The notes: generated from the letters alone by a model not told the origin. 64,000 nucleotides of DNA from Methanococcoides alaskense (GCF_027594145.1 NZ_JAQFFK010000001.1:372001-436000); one strand, 5' to 3'; positions 37,080 through 47,251 are shown, numbered from the stretch's first letter. Made by a program: numbers and translations.

Positions 37080-38294
37080 TCAATCATGTCTCAATGCATC
37101 GACCGGCTTCATCTTAGCAGCCTTGTTCGCAGGATATGCTCCGGCTATCAGACCTACGAATATGGATACAACAAAACCTGCGAATATCTTTGATGCAGGA
37201 AGCACCACTGGCAGGTTCATGAACGTTGCAGCTCCATAAGCTCCAGCACAACCAAGTATCACGCCAAGGACACCACCTATAGTTCCCACGACCGCTGATT
37301 CAACGATGAACATCGTAAGGACATCGAAGTTGGAATACCCTATAGCTTTCATTAAACCTATCTCCGATGTACGTTCGGTAACTGTGACCAGCATAATGTT
37401 CATGATCCCGATGGAACCAACAACAAGGGAAATAAATGCAACTGCAGTCAGAAGTCCGGAAAGGGCACTTGAAAGGGCGCCTGCATTCTCAAGCAACTCC
37501 TGCTGGTCCACAATGAAATACGGCTTGATGTCATCTTCCTCCATATCCCTTGATGAGATTCCCAGATATCTTCCGAGTCTCTTATCTATCTCCTCGGATG
37601 TTTCGGAAACCTTCTCGATCGATTCCCCTTCGGCGAAGATGGTGGAATAATCATTGACCGAGAGGATCTCGTTCATGGTCGATATTGGAATGAATATCCT
37701 TTTGTCGGGAACCATTCCTCCTGATATGAAGCTTGGTTCTGATTCTTGGACAATACCTTTGACCTGGAACGTCTGTGTTATCTCTCCCCCATCACGTGTT
37801 CGGAATGTAATATCTATCGAATTCTTATTCGATAACTTCCGGTCAAAAGTACCATCAGATACCTCATAACCTATCACAGCCACATACTGATCATTGTCTT
37901 TGATAAAGTTCCCTTCACTAAGTCCAATGTTGGCGACCTCATCATAGTCGCCTGTGACTCCCGTTATTGACACTCTCCGCGAATCTGACATATAAGTGAC
38001 TTCAGCTACCTGTTCATTGATGGGAGAAGCTCTCAGAACTCCCGGGGTTTTCCTGACAACTTCCAGTTCGTTATCAAAGAACGTGTTTGGCTCATTTGCA
38101 CCCACATAGATGAAATTAGAACCGATAGTTCCTATCTCTTCATCAAAATATTGGTTAAAGCTCGCACCTAAGGAAACATTGGCGATGACAGCAGCTACTC
38201 CTATCACGATCCCCAGAGTTGTAAGCGTGGAACGAAGCTTGGAGCTAAAAATGCTTCCCAATGCGATTTCAAGTGACTGCTTCAGATCGACCAT
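37080..38294 (-). CDS. MacB/FtsX-type ABC transporter permease
   Basis: This 404-residue permease has an N-terminal helix (SKLRSTLTTLGIVIGVAAVI), a large extracellular MacB_PCD domain (about 45-260), then three membrane helices of the FtsX domain (VTERTSEIGLMKAIGYS loop) ending in AYPANKAAKMKPVDALRHD. It should pair with the ATPase encoded at 39576-40301. The family moves peptides, lipids or signals mechanically across the envelope. Confidence 0.9.
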   Translation of the reverse strand: MVDLKQSLEIALGSIFSSKLRSTLTTLGIVIGVAAVIANVSLGASFNQYFDEEIGTIGSNFIYVGANEPNTFFDNELEVVRKTPGVLRASPINEQVAEVTYMSDSRRVSITGVTGDYDEVANIGLSEGNFIKDNDQYVAVIGYEVSDGTFDRKLSNKNSIDITFRTRDGGEITQTFQVKGIVQESEPSFISGGMVPDKRIFIPISTMNEILSVNDYSTIFAEGESIEKVSETSEEIDKRLGRYLGISSRDMEEDDIKPYFIVDQQELLENAGALSSALSGLLTAVAFISLVVGSIGIMNIMLVTVTERTSEIGLMKAIGYSNFDVLTMFIVESAVVGTIGGVLGVILGCAGAYGAATFMNLPVVLPASKIFAGFVVSIFVGLIAGAYPANKAAKMKPVDALRHD

Positions 38295-38330
38295 TATATT
38301 ATCTCCTTTTGATAGTGCATCTGACTTCGT

Positions 38331-39566
38331 TTAATCCTGTTTCCTTTTCTTGTAAATGAAAATCCCTGCTGCTGCCACTATCAAAAGTACGAAAGCAATA
38401 GTTGTACTGCCAGTGCTGGTATCTGTCTTTTCTTCAACTACCTCAAGGTTGCCCACATTGGCAGAAGTTGTGTGATCGTTAAACCCGTTCCTGTATTCTG
38501 CTTCAAGGGTAAGCGAAGATCGTTCTCTTTCCTCTTCCACAACAGCGGTAAATTCAATTGTAAAAAGCTCATCCGGTTTCATCGAGCCGATAAAATACTC
38601 TGCAGGGGAGAATTTTACCCCTTCAGCTACTGGTCTGACACTCACTGAAGAGATGGTGTTCTGGTGAAGGTTCGCAACATCGAACTGTACCTTCCCTTCA
38701 CTGTTAGTTAATATCATGGACTTTGAGGGTATCATCTTGATGGATGAACTGTCAATGGTGACAGGTACTCTCCAGATGTTGTTATAAGAATATGAATTAC
38801 CAATGATTGCAAGGTCAAGGTAGTATGTCCCTTCCTGGACATCTTCCGGAACCTCTACATTGAATGTAAGGGTGACCGAGTTACCTGGTCCGATTATCCC
38901 GGCTTCTTGAACACCGCTGGTGACCTTGATACTGTCAGTACCTGCAAGACTTGCTGACTGGATACGTGCATTAGTGTCGTAATCCTCTCCCTCGAAATTA
39001 ATCGTACTCTCTGATGCTGTATTTGTCAATTTAAAACTTATCGTACCTTTATCTCCGGGGCTGAACATATCTGGGGTGGATGTGGTCTCAGTAAGCTCAA
39101 TAGTACCTTTACTATCAAATGTGGTGGATCCTACCTTTATTTTAAAAGTGTCCTTTATCCAGGGACTGTTGTCCATGCCTCTGTAATACACATCAAAAGA
39201 AGCTGTCCCGGGTTTTGCATTCTCATCTACATACAGGCGGAACTCCTGCACAGATGCACTATCTGGTGAAAGTATGCCGATATTATTCTCAGCATTTTTT
39301 TCAGAATCAAGGGACAAAGGATATTCAGGAACAAGTTTTATTGTCACGTCATCGGACTGTCCTGACCTAAAGTTCTCCACCTTCACCCACACATCCACAT
39401 ATTGACCTATCTCTGCCGGAAATGGCTCGTATTTCTGAACGCTGATATCCAGGCTTGTTACACTGCTCTCCTGTGCAGATGCGGAAGGCATTACCATAAT
39501 CAAAAGGACCATCATAACTGCAAAGGCCGTTATTTCCTTCGTTATTCTCGAATTATCATTTCCCAT
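38331..39566 (-). CDS. Surface protein with NEW3/CARDB-like domains and C-terminal anchor (COG1361 type)
   Basis: This 411-residue protein has a signal peptide (about 12-31), three beta-sandwich domains (KYEPFPAEIGQYVDVWVKVEN and related units), and a C-terminal membrane helix (TIAFVLLIVAAAGIFIYKK). This type of protein often sits between the ATPase and the permease of archaeal MacB-like operons and may act as the outside partner, equivalent to a periplasmic adaptor. It starts 10 bases after the ATPase gene. Confidence 0.8.
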   Translation of the reverse strand: MGNDNSRITKEITAFAVMMVLLIMVMPSASAQESSVTSLDISVQKYEPFPAEIGQYVDVWVKVENFRSGQSDDVTIKLVPEYPLSLDSEKNAENNIGILSPDSASVQEFRLYVDENAKPGTASFDVYYRGMDNSPWIKDTFKIKVGSTTFDSKGTIELTETTSTPDMFSPGDKGTISFKLTNTASESTINFEGEDYDTNARIQSASLAGTDSIKVTSGVQEAGIIGPGNSVTLTFNVEVPEDVQEGTYYLDLAIIGNSYSYNNIWRVPVTIDSSSIKMIPSKSMILTNSEGKVQFDVANLHQNTISSVSVRPVAEGVKFSPAEYFIGSMKPDELFTIEFTAVVEEERERSSLTLEAEYRNGFNDHTTSANVGNLEVVEEKTDTSTGSTTIAFVLLIVAAAGIFIYKKRKQD

Positions 39567-39575
39567 GTCATCACC

Positions 39576-40301
39576 TTAATTATTCTCAATATAGCCGTCT
39601 TTCACATGGATGGTCCTGTCAGCATATGCCGATGTCTCAGGATCGTGTGTTATCATTATTATCGTGCTTCCATTCCTGTGAAGCTCGGAAAAGAGTTCCA
39701 TTATCTCGACACTTGTCTTCGAGTCAAGGTTCCCCGTAGGTTCATCTGCCAGAATGATGGCAGGCTCGTTGATGAGGGCTCTTGCGATAGCGACCCTCTG
39801 TGATTGTCCACCTGAAAGCTCAGTAGGTCTGTGTTCCATACGGTCATCCAGTCCTACCAGTCCCAGAAGATGTTTCGCACGTTGGTTCACGTTGACATCA
39901 ATTCTGCGGTTTGCGTGTGTTGGTAAAAGGACATTCTGTAAAGCTGTAAGTCTTGAAACAAGGTTGAAGTTCTGAAAAACAAAACCGATCTCTAATCCCC
40001 GAAGCTTTGCAAGTTCACTCTCGGAGATACTGTTTATGTCCTTGCCCATGACAAGGACCTATCCTTCACTTGGTCTGTCAAGACATCCAAGCAGGTTCAT
40101 AAGAGTGCTTTTGCCAGAACCCGATGGTCCCATGATCGCAATGAACTCTCCTTTTTTCACAGTGATGTTGATATCATGAAGGATCGGTACTTCCATGTCG
40201 GACAGATAATAGCTTTTTTTCAGGCCAATGGTTTCCATGACCTTATCGGGTATGTCTTTCATTTTTTGTTCGGTCTGGTTGTTCAATACCTGTTCTTCCA
40301 T
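39576..40301 (-). CDS. ABC transporter ATPase (LolD/MacB type) with in-frame TAG (possible pyrrolysine)
   Basis: One continuous frame of 241 codons is broken only by TAG at 40059-40061 (codon 81). Before it come the Walker A (GPSGSGKST) and GCLDRPSEG; after it [13 protein letters not shown]-loop FVFQNFN, signature LSGGQSQR, Walker [12 protein letters not shown] and the H-loop ITHD. Family members usually have a Lys or Glu at the TAG position, and AAG to TAG is one change. Methanosarcinaceae insert pyrrolysine at TAG, so a full-length protein is likely; a nonsense mutation is the alternative. No other gene in the window ends in TAG. All catalytic motifs are intact, arguing against decay. Confidence 0.8.
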
Positions 40302-40472
40302 GTGATGCACAGTCCTGTCTATTTATCGACAAGATTTTCTATGCACATGTTTCTATATATACTTTCCGACATTTTGACAAATGGGTCCTATAAAATTAGC
40401 AATAGTTCAAAAAAAGAAAGTATAAAGGTCTTAAATAATAGTAATTGAAAAAAAGAAAGAGCTACAGAATGA

Positions 40473-41762
40473 TCAATTGTCTTTCTGTCTGCTCTCTTCA
40501 AGTGCACTCTTGACTATCTTCATGGCACAGAGTTCACCGCACATGGAGCACGCATCAGTGCCTGTATTTCGGCTTTCCCTGATCTTGCGTGCTTTTTCAC
40601 TGTCAATGGCAACTTCGTATTGGGTTTCCCAATCGAGTTCAGCACGTGCATGTGCCATCCTGTCATCCAGCTCACGTGCCTTTTCTTTCTGTCCCTCGCG
40701 GGTAAGATCGGCAGCGTGTGCAGCGATATTTGTGACAATAGCGCCTTCTCGTATGTCATCTATGGTTGGTAATGCAAGATGTTCTGCCGGTGTTGTCATA
40801 CAAAGGAAATCCGCTCCGTACATTCCTGCCAGTGTGCCTCCGATAGCTCCGGTTATATGGTCATAACCTGGTGCAATATCGGTCACAAGAGGACCAAGCA
40901 GATAAAGGGGTGCACCGTGGCACAATTCTTTCATTGCCTTTACGCTAAGCTCAACTTCGTTTAAAGGTACATGTCCGGGACCTTCCACGAAGGTCTGAAC
41001 ATCAGATTCCCTTGCTTTGCTGACAAGTTCTCCGAGTGTTATGAACTCCATGAACTTTGGTGCATCGGATGCGTCATGGATACAGCCCGGTCTCATACCA
41101 TCGCCAAGACTTATGGTCAGATCGTATTCCTTAGCAATCTCCACAAGGTAGTCATATTCGGAATAGAACGGATTTTCCTGTTCATTGTGTATCATCCAAG
41201 CAATGGTGAAAGAGCCGCCACGACTGACAACATTTGTAATCCTGTCACCCTTTTTGAGCCTTTCCAATGCATTGTAGTTGACACCTGAATGGATAGTGAC
41301 AAAATCGACCCCATCTTCAGCATGTTTGCGAACAGCATTGAACATGTCATCAGATGTCATATCGACCACAGTCTTATGGGATGCTGCTGCCTGGTATATT
41401 GGCACTGTACCAATAGGCACATCCACAGCATCCATTATCCTTGAACGTATAAGGTCGAGGTCGCCTCCGGTGGACAGGTCCATAATGGTATCTGCTCCGT
41501 ATTCAACCGCTGTTTTTGCTTTATCGACCTCTTCATCGATATTCACGAAATCCCTTGAGGTTCCGATATTGGCGTTTACCTTAACGCTCATGTATTTCCC
41601 GATACCGAATGCACGGGATTTACCTTTTATGTTCTTCGGGATGGTCACAAGTCCCTTTGCAACACAGGACCTTACAAGGTCCGCATCTATCCCTTCAACT
41701 TCGGCCACACTTCTAATCTCAGGGGTGATCAGTCCCTTCCTTGCATCTTCCATTAATGTCAT
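40473..41762 (-). CDS. thiC: Phosphomethylpyrimidine synthase ThiC
   Basis: This 429-residue radical-SAM enzyme converts aminoimidazole ribotide to hydroxymethylpyrimidine phosphate in thiamine synthesis. Its 4Fe-4S cluster binds the C-terminal CSMCGELC motif. Other family motifs are [30 protein letters not shown] and [17 protein letters not shown] precedes the start. It is a single gene, divergent from the stress protein; I see no TPP riboswitch upstream. Confidence 0.95.
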   Translation of the reverse strand: MTLMEDARKGLITPEIRSVAEVEGIDADLVRSCVAKGLVTIPKNIKGKSRAFGIGKYMSVKVNANIGTSRDFVNIDEEVDKAKTAVEYGADTIMDLSTGGDLDLIRSRIMDAVDVPIGTVPIYQAAASHKTVVDMTSDDMFNAVRKHAEDGVDFVTIHSGVNYNALERLKKGDRITNVVSRGGSFTIAWMIHNEQENPFYSEYDYLVEIAKEYDLTISLGDGMRPGCIHDASDAPKFMEFITLGELVSKARESDVQTFVEGPGHVPLNEVELSVKAMKELCHGAPLYLLGPLVTDIAPGYDHITGAIGGTLAGMYGADFLCMTTPAEHLALPTIDDIREGAIVTNIAAHAADLTREGQKEKARELDDRMAHARAELDWETQYEVAIDSEKARKIRESRNTGTDACSMCGELCAMKIVKSALEESRQKDN

Positions 41763-41975
41763 AGTTACTCCGGCAAAATGGTCTGTACCTTAAGATATTA
41801 TGATTTCAAGTCTCGTTTGTAGTTGCAATACAGCACAGGTGCATATATATGTTTCATATTCCTGTGGCTGAACTTTCTCAGGACATTTTAGTAAATATAA
41901 TATACTATTAAAAAGTATATTTTACTTGGGTGAATGTCTTTTCAAAGAGCACCTATGTTATACTGGGGGTATTAC

Positions 41976-42422
41976 ATGGCAGGTAAAAGTTATAATAAAA
42001 TATTGATAGCTACCGACGGTTCTGATAATGCAAAGAATGCTATTTTTTCAGGAATGAACCTGGCAGGGCTACTTGGAGCAAAGATCTATGCAGTTTGTGT
42101 CCTTCCGACACATCCCGCCTCTTCCATGCCTATCGGCTCAAGGATGATGCGATGGGAAGTACCATTTGATATAATGAAGGAAGAGGGTACAAAGGCAGTT
42201 AATGAGGTTGTCGAACTCGCCAAAATAAATGGTGTGGATGCAGAACCTGTTCTGCTTGAAGGTCATCCTTCTGAAGAGATCCTCAGATATGCACAGGATA
42301 ATGATATCGACCTGATCGTAATGGGAACTCTCGGTAAGACCGGTCTGACAAGATTGCTTCTTGGAAGTGTGGCGGAAAATGTATTACGTCATTCTCCTGT
42401 GGAAGTTCTGGTAGTAAGGTGA
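41976..42422 (+). CDS. Universal stress protein (UspA family)
   Basis: This 148-residue protein has the Usp fold: KILIATDGSDNAKNAI at the start and the ATP-binding GTLGKTGLTRLLLGSVAENVL motif (G-2x-G-9x-G-S/T) near the end. The start at 41976 follows GGGGGTATTAC. It probably binds ATP and acts in stress adaptation. A strong hairpin terminator overlaps its stop. Confidence 0.92.
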   Translation: MAGKSYNKILIATDGSDNAKNAIFSGMNLAGLLGAKIYAVCVLPTHPASSMPIGSRMMRWEVPFDIMKEEGTKAVNEVVELAKINGVDAEPVLLEGHPSEEILRYAQDNDIDLIVMGTLGKTGLTRLLLGSVAENVLRHSPVEVLVVR

Positions 42423-42445
42423 ACCTTTTGTTCACCTCGATTTTT
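42417..42445 (+). terminator. Hairpin terminator after universal stress protein
   Basis: AGGTGAAC (42417-42424) pairs exactly with GTTCACCT (42430-42437); the tract CGATTTTT follows. The stem overlaps the stop codon. Confidence 0.75.
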
Positions 42446-42572
42446 ATTTGGTTTCTATAATTTCATCATTTTTAGTATCAGATAACTTTAATGTAGTGTT
42501 AGCGCTATGTGTGGGCATACCTTTTTTATGAATAGTATCGCTATTTGAACTACTTTATTCACCCAATTATCC

Positions 42573-44915
42573 ATGACCACAGTTGTATTCACCGAGAAGA
42601 ACAAGGCCGCTGCACAGATATCTACTATCCTGTCCGGAGGTTCAGCGAAAAGAAGCATCGTGGATGGTGTTTCTGTGTATGAGTTCCAGAGGGATGGTTC
42701 TCTCTGGAAGATCATGGGACTTGCAGGTCATATCATGGGCTATGATTATCCTGAAGAGTTCAGCAATTGGAGGGATGTTGACCCTGCTGCTCTGTTGGAT
42801 ACCGATCCTGTGAAGAAGATTAACAAAGCATCGTTTGGCAGTGCTATCCTGAAGATCTCCAAAGGTGCAGATCTTCTTGTGCTTGCTTGCGATTTTGATC
42901 GGGAAGGGGAGAATATAGGGTTCGAGGCGAAGTCCATTGCAGAGAAAGTGTGCAATTCAACAGTTAAACGTGCACGTTTTTCCTCTCTTTCCAAAAGTGA
43001 GATCGAAAAGGCTTTTAATGAACTTGTGGAGCCTGATGAGAACATGGCGATGTCCGCAGAGGCGAGACAGATCCTTGATCTCAAGATGGGTGCATCCTTT
43101 ACTCGATTTGTGACCCTTTCGGTGCGGGAAAGGGCAAGGACCAAGGGTGTTCTTTCTATAGGACCATGTCAGACGCCTACCTGTGGTTTTGTTTATGAAC
43201 GTGAACTTGCTATTCGTAAGTTCGATTCCCGGGATTTCTGGAAGATAGAGGGAGTGTTCACTGGAAAGGGTGCTGATATTACAGGTGTGCATCGCGGTGG
43301 TCACATCTATGATAAAGAAAAAGCGGATGTGATCTTTAAGAAACTGAAAGGTTGCAAGACTGCGGTCATTTCTAAAAAGACAGTAAAGGAGATGAATACA
43401 AATCCTCCTTTCCCGCTCAACACCAATGAGTTCTTAAAGCGTGCATCGAAATTCCTGGACGTGAGTCCTGATAAGGCTCTGGAGATCGCTGAACAGCTCT
43501 ATCTTTCAGGCTTTACCAGCTATCCGAGGACAGAGACGAACATGTATGCTGATGACATGGATTTTGCCAGCATACTCAAAGGCTTTACTAAAGGTGATTA
43601 TCAGGATTTTGCATTGTTGTTACTCTCACAAAAGGCCATTGTTCCTCGTAATGGCAAAAAGGACGGTCATGACCACCCGCCTATTCATCCCATCAAGGCA
43701 GGTTCACGCATGGAGATCGAAAGAGCTGTCAAGATGCCGCGTGCATGGGATGTATATGATCTTATTGTAAGACATTTCATTGCGAACTTACTTCCACCGG
43801 CAATATTTGAAAAGACACGTTTCGAGATCACCATGGAGGGTGAACTGTTTGATTCTACAGGTTCCATACAGAAGAACGCCGGATGGCTTGCTGTTTATCC
43901 TTTTGAGAAACCACAGGACAAGATATTACCGGAACTCGATCTGAATGAGATTCTCGCTGTCAAGAAGATCACTAATATAAAGTCACAGACCACACCGCCG
44001 AAAAGGCTCACTGAGGCCGAACTTCTTACGCTTATGGATAAGCATGGAATCGGTACCAAAGCAACTGCTCCAAGCCATATAGAGACCAACAAGAAACGTG
44101 GTTATTTCGAGGTCAAGGGAAAGACCATTGCCATACTGGACACTGGTTTTACTTTGATGGATGCGCTGAACAGTTCCGTCCCCATCCTTGTCAAACCTGA
44201 TATTCGTTCAAGTATAGAATCTCTCATACAGGATGTTGAAGATGGCAACAAGAAGTTCGAGCTGGCCCTTGAAGAAGGCACTTCGCTTATCAAGGAGATG
44301 TATTCCCAGCTCTTGAGCAATCGTGATCTTATGGTCACTCGTATAGCAGGGACCATTACAGATGAAGCGGTCGAGGCGGATAAGAAGAACCATGTTGGTA
44401 AATGCAGTGAATGTGAACGGGTGCTTCGTATAGTCAGTACGGACAAAGGTCGGTTTGTAGGTTGTACAGGTTATCCGCAGTGCAAGAACACTTTCCCTTT
44501 GCCTAAAACAGGTGCTTTGGCCGTGCAGAGGTCACGGACGTGCAAGAAAGGCGGAGCGGCTGTTTTGAAGGTGGGAAGCAAATATTTCTGGGCTGTGGGC
44601 ATAGGTCCGTGCTTTTCATGCGATATGGAAAAGGAATGTTATCCACCGGAAATTGTGGGTGCGTGTCCTGCCTGCGATGGTCAGACATTTTTGATCACCA
44701 CCAAGGACTCACGTTTCCTTGGGTGCACAAAACGTTGTGGTCATACTCAGTCTGTTCCAAAGAACGGCAGGCTAACCATCACCGATAAGGTATGTGAAGG
44801 ATGTGGATGGCGATTATTGCGCGTCAAAGAGCAGGGCAAGGATGCGAAGGAATATTGTGCCAATCGTAAATGTGAAGTCGCAGCACAGATGCGAAGCAGT
44901 TACAGGAAAAAATAA
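42573..44915 (+). CDS. topA: DNA topoisomerase I (type IA, archaeal)
   Basis: This 780-residue protein has a Toprim domain at the N-terminus (acidic ACDFDREGENIG), central topoisomerase domains with the active-site Tyr about Y317 in SYPRTETN, then TEAELLTLMDKHGIGTKATAP. Cys-rich zinc-ribbon modules follow (CSECERVLRI, CTGYPQC, CPACDG, CEGCGWRL). It relaxes negative supercoils. The length is typical of euryarchaeal TopA. It is a single gene. Confidence 0.95.
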   Translation: MTTVVFTEKNKAAAQISTILSGGSAKRSIVDGVSVYEFQRDGSLWKIMGLAGHIMGYDYPEEFSNWRDVDPAALLDTDPVKKINKASFGSAILKISKGADLLVLACDFDREGENIGFEAKSIAEKVCNSTVKRARFSSLSKSEIEKAFNELVEPDENMAMSAEARQILDLKMGASFTRFVTLSVRERARTKGVLSIGPCQTPTCGFVYERELAIRKFDSRDFWKIEGVFTGKGADITGVHRGGHIYDKEKADVIFKKLKGCKTAVISKKTVKEMNTNPPFPLNTNEFLKRASKFLDVSPDKALEIAEQLYLSGFTSYPRTETNMYADDMDFASILKGFTKGDYQDFALLLLSQKAIVPRNGKKDGHDHPPIHPIKAGSRMEIERAVKMPRAWDVYDLIVRHFIANLLPPAIFEKTRFEITMEGELFDSTGSIQKNAGWLAVYPFEKPQDKILPELDLNEILAVKKITNIKSQTTPPKRLTEAELLTLMDKHGIGTKATAPSHIETNKKRGYFEVKGKTIAILDTGFTLMDALNSSVPILVKPDIRSSIESLIQDVEDGNKKFELALEEGTSLIKEMYSQLLSNRDLMVTRIAGTITDEAVEADKKNHVGKCSECERVLRIVSTDKGRFVGCTGYPQCKNTFPLPKTGALAVQRSRTCKKGGAAVLKVGSKYFWAVGIGPCFSCDMEKECYPPEIVGACPACDGQTFLITTKDSRFLGCTKRCGHTQSVPKNGRLTITDKVCEGCGWRLLRVKEQGKDAKEYCANRKCEVAAQMRSSYRKK

Positions 44916-44995
44916 GCTGGCAACTATTGTTGCTTGATATTCCCATCATTGATGTTCTTTATTTATGTATGGACGTGAAGATATCGGTGGAGGGT

Positions 44996-45529
44996 TCAGT
45001 TCGAACCTATCCACTTCTTGCTGAATTTGTTTTCGAAAGTAAGCTCAGCAATACTTTTCCTGCTGGACGTTCTTTCCTTTTCCACAGGTTTTCCAATAGC
45101 TATCAATGCCATAAACTCATAACTTTCCGGGACCTCAAGAACAGAATTTACCTTTTCTGCCTGTTTGAGGATCTCACCAAGCCATACTGAGCCAAGTCCA
45201 AGTTCGACACAGGTAAGCAATATGTTCTGTATTGATGCTCCGATGGCCATTACATCTTTGTCATGGTGGTACATTTCGGCATTGTCAAGATAAACTGCGA
45301 TCAATACTTTTGATCCTAGTACAATGCTTGAGTAATGTGTGCATTGTGCCAGGTTATTGATGGTGTTCTCATCTTGTATGACAATGAATTTCCAGGGCTG
45401 GTTGTTAAGACCCGATGGTGCCCATCTGGCACAGTCAAGGATTGTATTGATATCCTTTTCACTGACGGGTTCATCGGTGTATTCCCTGACACTTCGTCGG
45501 TTAAGAATGGTTTCTATTGTAGTTGACAT
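44996..45529 (-). CDS. Nitroreductase family FMN protein
   Basis: This 177-residue protein has the family start TIETILNRRSVREYTDEPV, ARWAPSGLNNQPWKFIVIQ and MALIAIGKP. It binds FMN and reduces nitro- or quinone-type substrates with NAD(P)H. I take ATG 45529 as the start. An inverted repeat (45551-45577) lies in its promoter, and the IS605 element is inserted just upstream. Confidence 0.88.
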   Translation of the reverse strand: MSTTIETILNRRSVREYTDEPVSEKDINTILDCARWAPSGLNNQPWKFIVIQDENTINNLAQCTHYSSIVLGSKVLIAVYLDNAEMYHHDKDVMAIGASIQNILLTCVELGLGSVWLGEILKQAEKVNSVLEVPESYEFMALIAIGKPVEKERTSSRKSIAELTFENKFSKKWIGSN

Positions 45530-45550
45530 AAGGATCACATAAAAAGAAGG

Positions 45551-45577
45551 TTTTTCAGGACATGATGCCCTGAAAAA
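45551..45577. promoter_or_regulatory. Dyad upstream of nitroreductase
   Basis: TTTTTCAGG and CCTGAAAAA flank a 9-base centre; the arms are exact complements. The TTTCAGGA/CCTGAAA half-sites match the dyad in front of the vor TATA box. It could be an operator, or a read-through block at the element's edge. Confidence 0.35.
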
Positions 45578-45617
45578 GTATTTAGTTTATCGGATATAAG
45601 CAAGAAGACCACCGGTT

Positions 45618-46040
45618 TCAATTAGTGGATGAATTGCGTACACTTTTCTGGTTCTTCGTTCCGTCAATGTATTGCTCAATCGTTTCCGCTGATGCTTTAC
45701 CAGCAGTACCTACATAATAACTTGGAGACCATAACTTGTTCCCCCAATATTTTCGTTTTTTCAATTCGGGGAACTTTTCAAATGTTCTTTTTGCAGATAC
45801 GCCTTTCAAGATTTTAACGATATCTGTCGGTGCAATGAACGGTGGAGCTGATATGAACATGTGTATATGTTCCGGCATGACCTCAAGCTCGATGACTTCC
45901 CATTCTTTAGAATCAGCGATCGTCCTTAACTGGTCGTCTAAAAATTGTTTCAGTTCACCGGTGAGCACCTGTTTTCGATATTTAGTACACCAAACTATAT
46001 GATAGTTAATTTCGTATACGGCTGAACTTGTAGACCCCAT
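45618..46040 (-). CDS. tnpA: IS200/IS605 Y1 transposase TnpA
   Basis: This 140-residue HUH single-strand transposase has the two His in MPEHIHMFISAPP and the catalytic Tyr in the helix near WSPSYYVGTAGKAS. It cuts and joins the element ends as single-stranded DNA. Length and motifs are complete, so it is probably active and could also mobilise the tnpB-only copy. Confidence 0.95.
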   Translation of the reverse strand: MGSTSSAVYEINYHIVWCTKYRKQVLTGELKQFLDDQLRTIADSKEWEVIELEVMPEHIHMFISAPPFIAPTDIVKILKGVSAKRTFEKFPELKKRKYWGNKLWSPSYYVGTAGKASAETIEQYIDGTKNQKSVRNSSTN

Positions 46041-46092
46041 TTGTACCTATAGGTTCATAACGCATATATATCTTGTTGACATATAGGTGCAT

Positions 46093-47232
46093 ATGGGGAA
46101 ATCCTACAAATTCCGTCTGTACCCGACCAGAGAACAGGAGCTCGTTCTGGTCAAAACTCTGGATGTGTGCAGATACATCTATAACGAGTTTCTTGCGGAC
46201 AGAAGGAATGCGTATGACAGATGCAACCAGGGATTAACGACATTTGACCAAATCACTCAGGTCAAGTATCTTGAATTCAATACCGAAGTATTTTCACAGA
46301 TCAAACAGGATGTATTGCGAAGACTTGGAAAATCATTCGATGCTTTTTTCAGAAGGTGCAAAACAGGTGAAACACCAGGGTACCCACGGTTCAAAGGAAA
46401 GGACAGGTATAACAGTTTCACGTATCCTCAATCGGGTTTCAAGATAGAAGGAACTAAATTGAAACTTTCCAAGATTGGAACGATTAAGATCAAACAGCAC
46501 CGAGAGGTAGAGGGCAAGATCAAGACATGTTCCATCAAACGTGAAGTGGGTCAATGGTATGCAGTCTTTTCTGTTGACATGGGTGCAAGTCCTGAAAAGA
46601 TCGATCCGGCTACATCCATAGGGATCGATGTCGGTCTTAACTCATGTGTCACATTGAGCAATGGAGAGCAGTACGATTCTCCTACATATTACCGCAAGTC
46701 TGAGAGATCCCTTGCAGTTCAACAAAAAAGACTGAGCAAGAAGAAGAAAGGTTCAGTGAATAGGCTCAAGCAAAAAACTAAAGTTGTTAAGGTTCACAGA
46801 AAGATACGTAATCAAAGACTTGATTTTAACCATAAGCTGAGTAGGATTCTTGTCAACCGGTTTGACAGGATAGTGTTCGAGGATCTGAGCATCAAGGACA
46901 TGGTCAAAAATCATCATCTCGCAAAATCAATACATGATGTTGCATGGAGTCAACTGATCCAGATGGCAAAAAGCAAAGCGGAAGAGGCTGGCAAGTATGT
47001 CGAATTGGTTAATCCATACAACACATCACAAAAATGCAGTAGCTGTGGGAACATTGTCAAGAAAGGTCTATCGGTCAGGGTGCACAAATGTCCGGAGTGT
47101 GGACTTGAGCTTGATAGGGATATTAATGCTGCGATCAATATTTTGAATTTAAGCACCGTAGGAACTATGGGAAGAGCCTGTGGAGTCACGGACGTTGGTC
47201 TGGGCTATGAAGCAGGAAGCCACCTATTTTAA
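46093..47232 (+). CDS. tnpB: RNA-guided nuclease TnpB (IS605 OrfB)
   Basis: This protein of about 379 residues has an N-terminal HTH/OrfB region (SYKFRLYPTREQELVLVKTL), RuvC-like catalytic residues (GIDVGLNSCVT Asp, FEDLSIKDM Glu, ELDRDINAA Asp) and a zinc ribbon (CSSCGN, CPECGLE). TnpB proteins are guided by an omega-RNA from the element's right end to cut DNA next to the TAM, here presumably TTTAT. The start is ATG 46093 after AGGTGC. Confidence 0.93.
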   Translation: MGKSYKFRLYPTREQELVLVKTLDVCRYIYNEFLADRRNAYDRCNQGLTTFDQITQVKYLEFNTEVFSQIKQDVLRRLGKSFDAFFRRCKTGETPGYPRFKGKDRYNSFTYPQSGFKIEGTKLKLSKIGTIKIKQHREVEGKIKTCSIKREVGQWYAVFSVDMGASPEKIDPATSIGIDVGLNSCVTLSNGEQYDSPTYYRKSERSLAVQQKRLSKKKKGSVNRLKQKTKVVKVHRKIRNQRLDFNHKLSRILVNRFDRIVFEDLSIKDMVKNHHLAKSIHDVAWSQLIQMAKSKAEEAGKYVELVNPYNTSQKCSSCGNIVKKGLSVRVHKCPECGLELDRDINAAINILNLSTVGTMGRACGVTDVGLGYEAGSHLF

Positions 47233-47251
47233 TAGGTGGCAGTTCACAAGC

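Larger units (their letters stand above)
45591..47247. mobile_element. IS200/IS605 element with tnpA and tnpB (copy 1)
   Basis: The limits come from comparison with the tnpA-less copy at 56696-58052. Both share the left end GGATATAAGCAAGAAGACC... preceded by TTTAT, and the right end CCACCTATTTTAATAGGTGG plus [CT]AGTTCAC, a hairpin typical of single-strand transposons. No target duplication is seen, as expected for this family. The genes diverge (tnpA minus, tnpB plus). It sits between the nitroreductase and ilvC, damaging neither. Confidence 0.9.

Noticed and set aside
41763-41975. TPP riboswitch in front of thiC
   Set aside because: No recognisable THI-box conserved elements; just a divergent promoter region with TATA boxes.
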